Source: Elymus sibiricus
Lineage: Eukaryota > Streptophyta > Magnoliopsida > Poales > Poaceae
Direction: 5' to 3'
DNA: 64,000 nt
NCBI GenBank assembly: GCA_039707655.1
Contig: CM077665.1
Coordinates: forward strand, 439,951,531 to 440,015,530
Each line of letters starts with the position of its first letter. The first letter of the stretch is position 1. Position numbers and translations under genes: made by a program. The notes beneath the pieces were generated by a model. That model ran no database searches, was not told where the DNA came from, and saw nothing but the letters and a program-made list of their open reading frames with translations. Positions 23,716-35,262 of this stretch are shown here, piece by piece.

Positions 23716-24994
23716 ATGCCGACGCCCTGTCCCGACGCCGCCAGGCTGCCGGAGCTCGCCGCCGCCCCCGAGCCCGTCCTCGTCGTCGCCGCCGTCCCCG
23801 AGCCCGTTCTCGTCGTCGCCGCCGCCCCCGAGCCCGTCCTCGTCGTCGCCGCCGCCCCCGAGCCCATCCTAACCGCCGCCCCCGAGCCCGTCCTAACCGC
23901 CGCCCCCGAGCCCGTCCTAACCGCCGCCCCCGAGCCTGACCTCGCCGCCGCCCCGAGCCCGTCCCCGCGCACCTCCTCGCCGCCGCCCCGAGCCCGTCCC
24001 CGCGCGCCTCCTCGTCCTCGTCGACGTCGTCGCCGCCCCCGACGCCGGACGCCGCCCGCGCCACCTCCCCGAGCCCCGTCATCGCCGCCCGCGTCTTGTC
24101 CCTGAGCACATTGTTGCCGGTGAGCTCCTCCTCCCCGAGCCCCGTCGTCGCTGCCAGCGCCTCCTCCCCGAGCCCGTCGTCGCCGGTGAGCTCCTGCCCC
24201 CTCCTCCGCGGCCACCGCGGCCACAGTGGCCGCGTGCGCCGGCGCCGCTGGCCTGCCCCGGCCCTCGCCCGCGTTTTAGTTTTTCTGTTTGTTTTACTAT
24301 TTTTATTAGTTGTTTTAGTTTGTTTTATTAATTTGTTGTTTTAGTTGTTTTAGTTGTAAAAAAGTTTTAGTTGTTTTAGTCGGCGAACCCGAGGAGCCCC
24401 CGAGGATCGCCGGGTAGGAGTCCCCGACGTTCGCCGGGGAGGAGTCCCCGATGATCACTTGAGTAGAAAATGTGTCATTGTTGTTAAATATGTTATTATT
24501 GTCATAGTTGTCAAATGCAATCATCTTTATTAAAGTTTATTAAATAGTAGGAATTTAAATAGTTGTAGAATTTGTTCTCGACGTCGATGATGCCCGGCCC
24601 GCATCCTCGTCGTCGACTCGGCGTCGGCGACCACCTGCTTGAGAGGCGCCATGTCCGGGACTGGGCTCCGCCGGGCTGGCACTGGGAGGTGCTGTCTTCC
24701 GGGGCGCCCAGCTTGGTGAGGAATGAGGGTCCCGTCGTCGACCCGGAGGTTCTTTGGTGGCGGTCGCGTGGACCACTGTCGGTGCAGAGGGAACCGGTCC
24801 CCGCGGAGGTGGTACGTCGCCGTGTCAGGGAGGAGGACGAGCACGTCCGACGCTACATGGCTGCGTTGGACGCCAGGTTCTCCAATACCTGGCAGGTTCT
24901 TCAGGGATCTCACCCGAGCTATGATCCTGTCATAGTTCCTTCTCTTTGGGTGTCCACCGCCTACGCCGCGAGACGTCAACTATATCTGTATTAG
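23716..24994 (+). other. GC-rich leader with low-complexity frames, upstream of CACTA ORF2
   Basis: 23716-24105 can be read as a repeat of APEPVLVVAA-like units, and 24572-24994 as a 140-residue frame (LLERRHVRDWAPPGWHWEVL, RRRVREEDEHVRRYMAALDA). The first is simple-sequence-driven: both strands are open, so a protein is doubtful. The second has ordinary composition and could be an upstream exon of ORF2 or a separate small protein. I recognise neither. Confidence 0.35.
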
Positions 24995-25168
24995 TGATAT
25001 TATATAATAATATTCGAGATGTATTAATGATAATATGCGATGATGTATTAGCGATACTATTCGATGGTGTATTAGTGATATTATATGATCGTATTGTTGC
25101 ATTGCCTTGTATTAATTTGCATATCTCATGTTTGTATATTGCCATGTTGTATAATATTTGTAGAAACT

Positions 25169-28100
25169 ATGGATCAAAGAGACTTAGAAAAAGAACAGTT
25201 GTTGGGGGATATAATCCTCGCCGGAGGTGATCCCATGTCCTATCTCAACGACACTGATTATCAGGAAGGAGAGGATGACAGCTCCGGTGATCCAACAATG
25301 GAGGAGGAAGGAGATCATGACGGCTCCGGTGACCGAATGGCGGAGGAAGGAGATCATGATCACGGCTTCGGTGACCGAACGGAGGAGGGAGCCTCAACTG
25401 TTTCAAATTCCGACGAGGTAAGGAGACGAGGCCCGAAGAAAAGGTTGCGCCCCGATGAAAGGTTCACGATCACAGAAGTCGCGAAAGATGGCCAACCGAT
25501 TGCTCCCAAGCGGACCAAGGACGCATTTGTACATCAGTGTGGAGTTGTTGTTAGGGACTATGTCTCGATCAACACCCAGCAATGGAATAAGAATAATAAG
25601 GACCCTGAAGTTTCTTATGTCCATGATAGACTGAAAGATGATCTTTGGGCCGAGCTGATGGCAAATTTCAGCTTACCGCGAGAGGAGGATCCGAATAACC
25701 CAGTTATAGAGCGAAAGGTCAAGGCGTTTGCTCTTAAGAAGATGGCAGAACTATTCAAGAACTGGAAGAAAGAGTTGAACACAAAGTTTATCGAGAAAGA
25801 GGAGACTCCGAAATTCATCGTTCGATATGAGAAGATAAAAGATCAATGGCCCGAATTTGTGGCCTACAAGAAATCAGAGAAGGGTAAGAAATGGTCACTG
25901 ACAAACAAGAAAAATGCTGCAAAGAAGAAGTATCACCATCACACGGGGTCAGGTGGCTACTACAAAGCCCGGCACTTGTGGGACAAAGCTGAGCAAGACC
26001 TGCTTGCTAAGAATGTCCAACCAGCGACATTGCACTGGCCAGATCGTTCAAGGACTTGGTTCTTCGGGGTTGGGGGAACTTTGGACCTAGAAACAGGGGA
26101 GTGTGTTTGGACTGACGAGCAACTTGCAATACCCTTCTGGAAGCTTCAGCCAGCAATCAAGGCAGCGCAGGAAGGGACGTTCATTCCCGACAGAGAGAAG
26201 GACGAGCTGACAAAGGCCCTCGGGAATCCTGAACACCCTAGACGAACACGAGCCACACCAGGCTCCGTTCCGTGGAAGCATGGGTTTCCCGACAGCGGTG
26301 GTTATAGAAGCCGAGAGAGAAAAAGGAAACATGAAGCAAGCGAAATGCAGAAGCTCAGTGCAAGATTAGCCAAACTAGAGGAACTTGAGAGCCAGCGAGC
26401 TACCGGCCAACCATCTGAGTGGCACGAAGATCCTTCCTTCGACGCTACCCCACCATCTCAGTGGAGAAGCAGCGTGGCTTCCATGGAGCTCGTTCTGCCT
26501 GATTTCATGGCTCCTCGCTACCCCGTGGATAGTATCACGGCGGCTGAACATTGCGAGCTAATGACGAAATGCCAGAACCTGACCTTCAAGGCGGCGGTCG
26601 GCTCTGTTGTACTTCCTCGAGCTGAGGGAACTTTACATTGCCATCTGATTCCACATGGCTATGCTGTTGTGACGGTGGATGAAATAATGGATGGATTTGA
26701 GGGGCTGGAGCTTGACAAGCCTACAGGTGAAGAGGATATTATTCTTCTGGAAAATGCTTTGAGGAGTACCTGTCAATGGAGAAAAGAGTACATCAAGCTT
26801 CCAAACTGGATGCCTCAGCAGACTTAGCCTCCTCCGGCGCGTCAGCGCACTCCGCCTCCTCCTCCTCCTCCGGCGCGTCAGGGCACTCCGCCTCCTCCTT
26901 CTCCTCCTCCGGCACGTCAAGGCACTCCGCCTCCTCCGGCGCGTCATGGCACTCCGCCTCCTCCTTCGCCTCCTCCGGCGCGTCAGGGCACTCCGCCTCC
27001 TCCTCCTCCTCCTCCGGCACGTCAGGGCACTACGCCTCCTCCGGCGCGTCAGCAACGGCGGAAGAGAGTCGCCGCCGCTGCTCCGGCGGCTAGCAGTACA
27101 GTAGGCGGGAAGAAATACAAATTTGGTCCAAGCCTCAAGCCTCTTCTAAAATTACCATATGACAGGACTGAAGAGGAAAACGCTGAAATCAGTGCAGCCA
27201 AAGTGAAGGCCCATTTTGCACGGAAAGATCCACCTCCGAAGGAAACGGTAGATCCGGTGAAAGCGAAGCGCACTCTGCATGCCCTGAAGCGACCACCATG
27301 GATTTGGCTATCCAACTATGACCGCATAATTACTAAGACACATGCTGAAGCGCAGCGGTCGGGAAGTACTTCCAGTGCTGCAAGAGACAAAAAACGAAGA
27401 AGTGGGAAAACAATTCCCCATCTCGGTGAACAGGAGAAGCAATCGTGCCCCCCGCTCAAGGTGTTGACGTCTAGCGATATCGCTAATCATCCGGTGCTAC
27501 TGCCCGGTACCACTCTTGATGATTACCTGCCCGACGATGTACAGTTTGAAATGGCTGAGGTAGTAGACATCTTTAGATACGAGCACGGGAAGCCTCTCAT
27601 CAAACCTAATCATCCTCATCTAACAAAGATGATGCAAAAATTGCATGAGTGGTACATGGAAACCTACAGGAAGTCTGGGACCGACAGTTTGATGATCGGA
27701 ATTAAAAAAGAGCACGACTTCCCTGGAGTCGACCTACTGCCTGTTGAATTTGTGGAGTTATTTTAGTTATACAATCAAGAGGCCCTCGACAAACAACTCA
27801 TGACTTTCTATTGTCTGTAAGTATTACTTCTATAATTAAGTCTCTAGCTCAGCTCGTTCATTGCATGTATATATAATTATCCTCGCTATATTATGCAGAT
27901 TGAAGATGGTCGAATGCAAAAACGAACAAATCTATGACATTGGGTTCATTAGCCCAAATACCGTAAATGAATGGTCAGTACAAAACGAGGCCAAATATAC
28001 CGAGGACAACTTGCTAGAAGCGTTCCTTAGACATCAAAACAAAAGGGAAATACTCTTTCCTTACAACTTCAAGTGAGTGTTACTGTCTTGTGCATATTCG

Positions 28101-28855
28101 GTTTCGCTTACTCGAGGTTAAGTAATGTAGTTGATGAGTTATGCGTGCGCAGCTTCCACTATATTCTGCTATCCATTAACCTTGACAAGGCATTAGTAAC
28201 TGTCTTAGACTCGCTCCGTAAAGATCCCAAGTATTATGCGGACATGACTGCAATGCTCCAGAAGTAAGTTCAATCAATACCGGGACCATATCGGCAACTT
28301 TCGTTCATTTCCTGATATCAAGTAATCATTTTCTTTGCCTGCCAGGGTTTGGAAAAAGTTCACCACTATGGTTCCGGGTCTGAAGAAGGAGCTGCGATTT
28401 ACACACCCCAAAGTAAGTAGTACTAGCTAGTTCCGCGCATCTCTCATTGATTCTAGTTTCATCAATACCATTATCATGCTTGCTTATCAGTTTGATTGAA
28501 CTCTATTCTCGTACAGTGCTTGTACCAGGCATCCGGGACTCATTTATGTGGATACTACGTATGCGAGTTCATTCGCCACTATACCTCTGAGCGGGGCTTC
28601 TCTGAGAAACAATTTGAAGTACGTAAACAATATTCACAATTTTATTTTATATATTACCATCAATTGTGTTGAGTTTCATTCATATATATGTATTGACCCC
28701 CTTCTTTAAATTAGATCTGGCAGATGCGGGATGAACTCCTACCACATGATCGCATACGAGCAATTCAAGAGGAATTGGCGGGATTCTTTCTTGACCACGT
28801 CATACCTGAACACGGAGAATACCATGTGAAATTGCAAATGGATCTTAGGTGTTAG
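25169..28855 (+). pseudogene. CACTA ORF2: Transposase_24-like domain, DUF8039-like domain and ULP1 (C48) protease-like domain
   Basis: I infer six exons with GT-AG junctions: 25169-27816, 27899-28072, 28153-28263, 28346-28412, 28517-28618 and 28715-28855. They total 1081 codons, in phase throughout. Order: acidic N-terminus; Ptta/En/Spm-like segment (KKKYHHHTGSGGYYKA, LHWPDRSRTWFFGVGG); coiled-coil stretch; DUF8039-like segment (YPVDSITAAEHCELM, VVTVDEIMDGFEGLELD); Pro-rich repeats; and a C-terminal ULP1-like cysteine protease domain. In the protease, H943 (FHYILL), D960 (VLDSL), Q1004 (CLYQ) and C1011 (THLCGYYVC) align with the Ulp1 triad and oxyanion Gln. Two in-frame TAG codons occur at 26825 (codon 553) and 27764 (codon 866). 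Known ULP1 enzymes remove SUMO; whether this one does is unknown. Confidence 0.8.
26828..27056 (+). repeat. Proline-rich codon repeat in ORF2
   Basis: Seven units of the type PPPARQGTPPP, encoded by imperfect 27-45-bp repeats (ccggcgcgtcagggcactccg). They form a low-complexity linker between the DUF8039-like and protease parts. The same DNA is open on the other strand as Glu-rich text, which is an artefact. Confidence 0.8.
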
Positions 28856-29414
28856 GGATTGTAAGAGATGTTATATTGTACATATGTAGTAGCGTCGGAT
28901 AGATATACGAAAACTTGTTGTTCGACCAAGCACGGAGAAAGAGATGTTATATTGTACATATGTTCATGACAATATTGTGTAATTAATGGTTTCCTTCATT
29001 TGCTTACTAGCTAGCGTCGAGTTCTCTCTATATGTATAGTAGCTAGCATCGACCAAGAACGGAGAAAGAGAGGTCACTTCTCTCTATTAGCTAGCTAACA
29101 CAATATGAAACCCCTAAATTAACCCTCCAAAACCCCTTAACCCCCCCCCCCTTCCAAAAAAAAACAAAACCCCCACCGCCTGCGAGCTACTGGCGCGTGG
29201 CTGCCTTTTGGTCCCGGTTGGTGTTACCAACCGGGACTAAAGGTCCTCCTGCCTGGGCGCCCCGCAGCGGCCACGTGGATCCCCTTTGGTCCCGGTTCGT
29301 AAGCAAACCAGGACTAAAGGTTTTGGGCATTAGTCCCGATCGTTTTGTCCCGGTTCCAGAACCGGGACTAAAGGCCCTCTGGAACTGGGACTAGTGCCCT
29401 ATTTTCTACTAGTG
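28856..29414. repeat. 3' flank, right subterminal array and right TIR of the large CACTA
   Basis: ORF2 3' flank with a repeated phrase agagatgttatattgtacatatg (copies near 28864 and 28939), a C-run at 29142-29151, then AGTCCCGGT-type motifs (29211-29385) and the inverted terminus ending actagtg. Confidence 0.85.
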
Positions 29415-30097
29415 CCGGCGTACGGGGTGGAGTGCATCCGATTGCGGCTGTACGAATATTGCGCTTGCTGCACCACCGTTGTTTTCAACATCTCAATGGC
29501 GTTCCTTGCCTCAATATCAACAGGGGTGTTCCCCAATATGGGCAACATTTCCAAGTGCCGGGTTGCAGCCAGCATGTTATCAACGGGGTTAAAAAAGTGA
29601 CCCCGTGGTATCTGGAAACGCTGTGGTGGCGAAGGAACTGGCGGGGGATGGGGCGGCTCGTTCTGTGGATTCATAAGTGGTTGCCCAGCCCCTGGCGTCT
29701 GCTGAGGGGTGTTGAATAGTCGTTGTGGCTCGAGGTTTAGTGGCAGCCGGCTTCGTTGTCTCCTTTGGTAAACCGCCTTAGATGCCTCTTTCTGGCGTTC
29801 AAGCTGCCAAGCCTCGGCCTTAAGGCGCTCCGACTCATCACGCATGCGGGCCTGTAGCTCTGTCATCCTGGCACTCTCAGCATCAATTTCCCTTTGTAAC
29901 TTAGTCATCTGGTCTCTCAGCTTGGTCAACTCCACGTTACGCCCTTCTTGGTTTTCCGCTGTAACGGGAATCTCGACGAGCTTTGCCATCTCGGCCATCA
30001 GATCAGCCATTGCCTGAGCCGGCGTCTTGCCCGACCCGCCTGACCCGGAAGCCGCTCCGGGTGCGGGTGGGTTTTGAGCTGCCATGACTCCTACCAT
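29415..30097 (-). pseudogene. Gag of element G, N-terminal part
   Basis: On the minus strand the frame starts MVGVMAAQNPP (an internal Met begins MAAQNPP). It encodes an Ala/Gly-rich head, a coiled-coil-like charged stretch (LRDQMTKLQREIDAESARM), a Pro-rich linker and the text LAATRHLEMLPILGNTPVD. The frame reaches residues HSTPYAG and is then cut by the CACTA terminus. Coding sequence resumes at 18544. It is the first gene after the 5' LTR and PBS of G, as expected for gag. Confidence 0.75.
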
Positions 30098-30561
30098 CTA
30101 AACGGCGACTTGCCTAGTTGACTCATGGACTTCCTCAGAGGCTTCGACCTCCAAAGCTCCACCGAGCCTACCATCGTAGAGAGGACAGATCGATTTGGTT
30201 TCTACCATAGAGGAGTTACCATCTGAATTGCCGGGCACGCCGTCGCTGCTTGGCAGCTCATCCGTGAGGGAATCTCCCTGAGTGAAGCCGGCGAAAATGT
30301 GACGCCGGCCAACTTGTTCGCGACCGGGTCATGCGGGCCAAGCCGGATCGTTAGTGTCAATGTAGAAATCCGGCTCGGTAATGGTCGTACCAAGCCCATC
30401 AAGGGGAATCGGGCGCTCATATTGGGACGAGCCGCCCTGGATCCCCCGGATTGGATCGTCGATGCAGATCTTGCCATGGCGGCTTTTGATCATCTGATCA
30501 ACTACGAACTTCCCGAACCCTGGACAGGTTCCCTTTGAGGACTCAATTCCACTGGACGAAG
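30098..30561 (-). other. 5' leader of element G
   Basis: Untranslated leader between the PBS and the gag start on the minus strand. Short frames exist on both strands but none resembles a known protein. Confidence 0.6.
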
Positions 30562-30580
30562 GCCCCACGATGGGCGCCAA
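30562..30580 (-). other. Primer-binding site of element G
   Basis: The minus strand reads ttggcgcccatcgtggggc, starting 1 nt after the 5' LTR. It resembles gypsy PBS sequences of the tggcgcc type and sets the element's orientation. Confidence 0.75.
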
Positions 30581-30581
30581 C

Positions 30582-31150
30582 TGTCATGGTTTTGTCACGG
30601 CATATGTCCTCGTGCAAGGACTTAGGTGTGAGGCCATCGCTGACGGGTGGCAACTCATAGAGATCGAACAAGAATGGGTGACGGGTTTACCCAGGTTCGG
30701 CCCCTACAATGGAGGAAATAGCCTACGTCCTGCTTTGTGTCTATATTAATGAAGATCTCGATTAAACGGATGCGGGATCGCTAACCTAGCTTTCGAGGAT
30801 GTCTAACTTCGGTCTATTGGCCTCAGGGGCTCGCCTTTATATACAGGTCGAGACCCTGAGTCCTACAAGAGTTCGGGTCATATTACAACCCCGTGACCTA
30901 ACACATCTCTATCTTGTCTTGCCTCTCAAGCAAGGAAAGTCTTCGACGTCTTCCACCTCTTGGGCTCCAAGCCGCCGTCTTCATCTGTTGGGCCGCCATC
31001 CGGCTTACCGGTAAATCATCTTATCCTCTCTATCGTCACAACATGGCCCATCTTGAGCATAATCATTAGGCCGCCAGTATGTTGATTAAGCCGCCAGTAT
31101 GTTGACCCGGCCCACCAGGAGGGTCAGACCGTGGGGTTATATCCCCGACA
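30582..31150 (-). repeat. 5' LTR of element G
   Basis: A 569-bp LTR, longer than its partner mainly by a tandem duplication of gccgccagtatgttga near 31073-31101. A minus-strand TATATAAA (plus tttatata, 30837-30844) is the likely element promoter. Confidence 0.85.
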
Positions 31151-32875
31151 CAAAGTGTCTTCATCAAGTGCAACACCAAAAGATGAAGAGCTTTCTTTAA
31201 AAGAGGAGAAAGTGGCTGCCAAGCTAGAGCATCTTCAACATCTCACCGAGAACCTTTATGGAAGCATCGAAAAGGGGGTAACTACTCGTAAACGTGTTGC
31301 AAACTTTTGTGAACATCACTCGTTTGTCTCTTGTATTGAACCTTTTAAGGTGGAAGATGCACTTGACGACCCGGATTGGGTAAATGCTATGCATGAAGAA
31401 CTCAACAACTTCACTCGCAACAAAGTATGGACTCTAGTGAAGAGGCCACAAGAACATCATAATGTCATCGGGACCAAGTGGATCTTTAAGAACAAACAAG
31501 ATGAACATGGACAAGTCACAAGGAATAAGGCAAGGTTAGTGGCACAAGGTTTCACTCAAGTTGAAGGTTTGGACTTTGGTGAAACCTTTTCCCCCGTTGC
31601 TCGTCTTGAGTCCATTCGTATTTTACTTGCATATGCCTCTCATCATAATTTCAGGTTGTATCAAGTGGATGTGAAGAGTGCATTTCTTAATGGTCCTCTT
31701 AAAGAGTTTGTGTACGTCAAACAACCTCCCGGTTTCGAAGATCCCGATCACCCCTCTCATGTCTATGAACTCCATAAGGCTCTCTATGGACTTAAACAAG
31801 CACCTCGTGCTTGGTATGATCGCCTTCCGGCTTTCCTAGGTGAGAAGGGTTTCAGATCGGGTTAATAGATTCCACTCTCTTCACAAAGAGAATAAAAGGA
31901 GAGTTGTTTGGGTGCCAAATTTATGTTGATGACATTATCTTTGGTTCTACTGACCATGCTATTAACGTTGAGTTTGAGAATCTTAAGACAAAGGAATTCG
32001 CAATGACCATGATGGGAGAATTGAAGTTCTTCCTAGGATTTCAAGTAAAGCAATTGAGAGGAGGAACTTTCATCAACCAATCCTTGTACATCCAAGACAT
32101 GCTCAAGAAATTCAAGATGACTGATGTCCAGCCCAAGAAGACACCCATGCCAACAAATGGTCAACTTAATATTGATCCCAATGGTAAAGCCGTGGATCAA
32201 AAGGTATACTGCTCCATGATCGGTTCTTTGCTTTACCTTTGTGCATCTAGACCCGCTATTATGTTGAGTGTGTGCATGTGTGCAAGATTTCAATCCGCTC
32301 CTAAGGAGAGCCATTATATGGCGGTAAAAAGAATCCTTCGATATTTGGTTCATACCCCAAACTTGGGCCTTTGGTACCCCAAAGGATCATCATTCAAGTT
32401 GATAGGATATTCCGATTCTGATTGGGCCAGAGACAAGATTGATCGCAAATCCACATCCGGTTCTTGTCAGTTCCTTGGAAGATCATTGGTAAGTTGGTCC
32501 TCAAAGAAGCAAATTTGTGTGTCTCTTTCAACCGCCAAAGCTGAGTATATTGCCGCTGGAAGTTGTTGTGCACAATTATTATGGATGAGGCAAACTTTAA
32601 TGGATTATAGTGTCAAATGTGACAAAGTGCCTCTTTTGTGTGACAATGAAAGTGCAATCAAGATCGCAGACAACCCCGTACAAAACAACCGTACCAAGCA
32701 TATTGATATTCGTCGTCATTTCATTCGGGATCATGTGGCAAGAAAGGACATTGAGTTATTTCATGTTAACACCAAGGTGTAACTTGCAGATATTTTTACC
32801 AAGCCACTTGATGAAGCAAGATTCCGCGAGTTAAGTCATGAGATGAATAGCACGGATCTTAGTAACTTGGTTTGA
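31151..32875 (+). pseudogene. C1 Copia polyprotein, reverse transcriptase and RNase H part
   Basis: After the G insertion the C1 frame resumes ([13 protein letters not shown]). The Copia RT has [66 protein letters not shown] and [16 protein letters not shown] frameshift near 31860 precedes the catalytic box YVDDI (31922-31936). RNase H text follows (YSDSDWARDKIDRKSTSG, LSTAKAEYIAAGSCCAQLL, LLCDNESAIKIA). A TAA at 32780 stands where a Gln (CAA) is expected, and the frame then continues through FTKPLDEARFRELSHEMN to the natural stop at 32873-32875. It would copy element RNA into cDNA, but is broken. Confidence 0.92.
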
Positions 32876-33989
32876 GACCCTTGCATGCACACACATACTC
32901 AACTAGTATCTTGTTTAGATGTAGGCACTATGTAGGGGGGCTAGCTCAACTCATGGGCTATCTTATCCTACTAGTGCATAAATTAAACCAAATCTTTCAC
33001 ACTCACCATTTTTGATGGTACTTGTGCTTCAAAGATGAGTATTGGTCTTGGGCCCAAGGTTCATATCTTCGTGGTGCCATACCAAATAAACTCAAACATG
33101 GTGGCTACGACCACCGCCCATGTTCCTAAGTTGTTTTCTTCTTTTTGTCCTGATTTGGGTATGCATAGACTTTATGTTGAAATTGCTCTTTATCATGTGC
33201 ATGTTGTTTTTATCCAGTGCAAGTGCCCTTTCTTTATTTTTTGTTGTTGTTTTTCTTCCTAGTTGTGTTGCTTGTCTTTTCCTCTTGCGGCGGTATCTTG
33301 GATATCCCGTGCACACAGCCATGTCCCGTGTGCACGGGGCCCCCGTGTCCACGGGCGTGTCCCGTGCGCATGGGACCCCATATCCATGGGCTAAGTTGGC
33401 GCCGTGCGCACGGGGCATGCGGTTCCAGCCCTCTTTTGGGTGGGACGCGGGGGAGGTTAGGGCTCATTCCATCCCTTCGCCCTCCCCCTCGCCCCTGCTG
33501 CCCTGGAGCCGCCGCCGTCGCCCCTCTCTTCCTCCTCCCTGTGTTCTTCCTCCTTTGGAAGAGAGGAGGATGGGTTCGTCCTCTGGTTCGTCCTCTGAAT
33601 CCTTCATCTCTGTTTTTTTTCTCCATGGTGTGCGTGCCTTTCTCTCTAGGTTTAGGTTTTCTTCTCTCTCTAGATGTCCTCATTTTTTTGTTATTATAGC
33701 CTATTTGTGTGTGTAGATCCATAGTGTTCTCTTTTGGTACATGCCAATTCTAGTGCTCGATCTGGTTTTCGGCCACCACTGGTGTACCCCGTGTCCACGG
33801 GCATGTCCCATGCGCACGGGCCACTCCGTGTTCACGGGCTTGTCCCGTGCGCACGGGGCCCCGTGTGCACGGGCCTCCGTCCCCATGCGCACGGGGTTGG
33901 CAGTGATCTCCCACCTTGCTTTTCTTTTTTCTTTTTTTGTTGTTTTTGTTGGGCACCTGCACTCATTCTTCTTGCATATGTTGTTTGGA
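32876..33989 (+). other. Post-pol spacer of C1 with palindrome clusters
   Basis: Noncoding region between pol and the extra ORF. It contains two clusters of 14-16-bp palindrome-like units of the type CCCGTGyGCACGGG (33308-33415 and 33788-33892). A GC-rich then pyrimidine-rich stretch separates them, resembling a 5' leader with splice-like sites; tctgtttctcag ends at 34000, just before the likely coding start. Frames of 133-198 residues across it change frame over the palindromes and are not supported as proteins. Confidence 0.6.
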
Positions 33990-34800
33990 TGTTCTGTTTC
34001 TCAGACTCCGCTGACAAGGTGGCTGCCGCTCGGAGCAAACATTCAAAGACAGAGTTCACTATTGCTCGTCGTCAGCCTTCATAGGGAGTTGGTCAGGGCT
34101 CTCAGAGTCGTGTTCGTCGTGCTGCATCTAAGAAGTCAGTAATAGAGGCTTCTAATGGCTCTGAGGAAGAATATGATTCAGTGGAGGATGAACACTATGA
34201 AGCAGAGGATGATGTTGAAGAAGAGAATGATGATGATATTACATAGGATGGTGATGCAAGCCCGGGTGATCAGCCTATTCCTGAAAGGCGTGATCTCCAG
34301 CGTACTCCTCTAAGTGAGTTGTCCAAGCCAGAAATTTGGGCTCGCAGGCAAGCTCATCCCTATGATGCGGCCACCGGTCATGATGTGGATCCTAGGTTCA
34401 AGGATGAGTTTCAGCACAAGGTGTACTCTGAACTTGTGATGACCAAGGCCAAGAATTTTGCCCCGCACAAGCAGATTAATGTGGCAGACCTTTGCGACAA
34501 CATTCATATCTATCCAGGGGTGCTGCTCTTGACTGTTTGGGTCTCCTTCTGTTTGTCAGCTTAAACCATGCGTACAATGAAGAGCTTGTCATGCAGTTCT
34601 TCGCCACCGTTTCTTTCATAATGACTCTGCTCGTCCTCTCACCTGGATGTCTGGGCATCGTCGCCTCTCTGCTTCAATGGCCAAGTTTTCTAAAATCATT
34701 CTGTATCCGTTCCATGCGGAAGAGCATGAGGATTTTGGCCGAGTTTGTGATGGTGGGCAGCACTCCAAGGATGAAATTGCTTTTGCTTACAAGCAGGAGA

Positions 34801-35262
34801 TGTTGGGGAACGTTGCATGGGAAACAAAAAATTTCCTACGCTTCACCAAGATCAATCTAGGAGATGAACATCTACGAAAGGAGAGATCGGATCCACATAC
34901 CCTTGTAGATCGCTAAGCGGAAGCATTTAAGAAACGCGGTTGATGTAGTCGAACGTCTTCGCGATCCAAATCGCAAGACGTCCCGCGATCCAATCATGAT
35001 CTAGTGCCAAACGGACGGCACCTCCGCGTTCAACACACGTACAGCTTGATGACGTCCACGCCTTCTTGATCCAGCAAGAGGGGCGAAGTAGTAGATGAGT
35101 TCCGGTAGCACGACGGCATGGTGACGGTGGTGGTGAAGAACAATCTCCGTAGGGCTTCGCCAAGCACAACGGAAACTTTGACGGAGGATGAACTAGAGGG
35201 GCGGGATTGCCGGCACACGGCTTGGGGAAATCTTGATGTGTTCCGGGTGCTAGCCATTTGTT
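34801..35262 (-). repeat. Truncated 3' LTR of the Angela-like element
   Basis: Matches 40757-41213 with scattered differences, then breaks at gggtgctagcc. Upstream on the minus strand is pol sequence, so this is a deletion product and not a solo LTR. Confidence 0.9.

Larger units (their letters stand above)
18545..29414 (+). mobile_element. CACTA (En/Spm) transposon, Caspar-type, with transposase and ULP1-like ORF2
   Basis: The left end starts cactagtagaaaa and the right end is its inverse (ttttctactagtg, ending 29414). The terminal inverted repeat is about 20 bp with one mismatch. Both ends carry subterminal arrays of AGTCCCGGT in both orientations (18592-18840 and 29205-29385). It interrupts gag of element G. 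The target duplication is ambiguous: gcc flanks both sides only if the shared C and G are assigned to the host. It contains a TNP2-type transposase (19219-21602), a 339-bp tandem array, a second internal subterminal-like array (23413-23670), and ORF2 (25169-28855). Both ORFs are broken, so it is probably not autonomous. Confidence 0.9.
3685..31150 (-). mobile_element. Element G: non-autonomous gypsy-like LTR retrotransposon with antisense gene
   Basis: Both LTRs (3685-4233 and 30582-31150) begin TGTC and end GACA on the plus strand. They are flanked by a perfect 5-bp TSD caaag (3680-3684 and 31151-31155) within C1 pol. A PBS next to the right LTR fixes the minus orientation. Removing the nested W and CACTA elements leaves roughly 9.5 kb holding gag (minus) and an intron-bearing plus-strand gene. 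I see no protease, RT, RNase H or integrase, so it probably depends on a partner element. Gag plus an antisense ORF near the 3' LTR recalls extra-ORF elements of the Tat branch of gypsy; this placement is inference. Confidence 0.85.

Noticed and set aside
23622..24224. Long Arg/Gly/Ala- or Ala/Pro-rich ORFs on both strands
   Set aside because: Simple GC-rich repeats keep several frames open at once on both strands; no evidence for a protein.
18545..29414. Clear 3-bp TSD for the large CACTA
   Set aside because: Bases immediately outside CACTAG/CTAGTG are ggc and ccg; gcc repeats appear only if the border is moved by one base, so the TSD cannot be asserted.
33092..34142. Several ORFs of 100-198 residues with CPVCTGPPCP- or RTGHARGHG-like repeats
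   Set aside because: They are translations of the GC palindrome clusters of C1; both strands are open in the same place.
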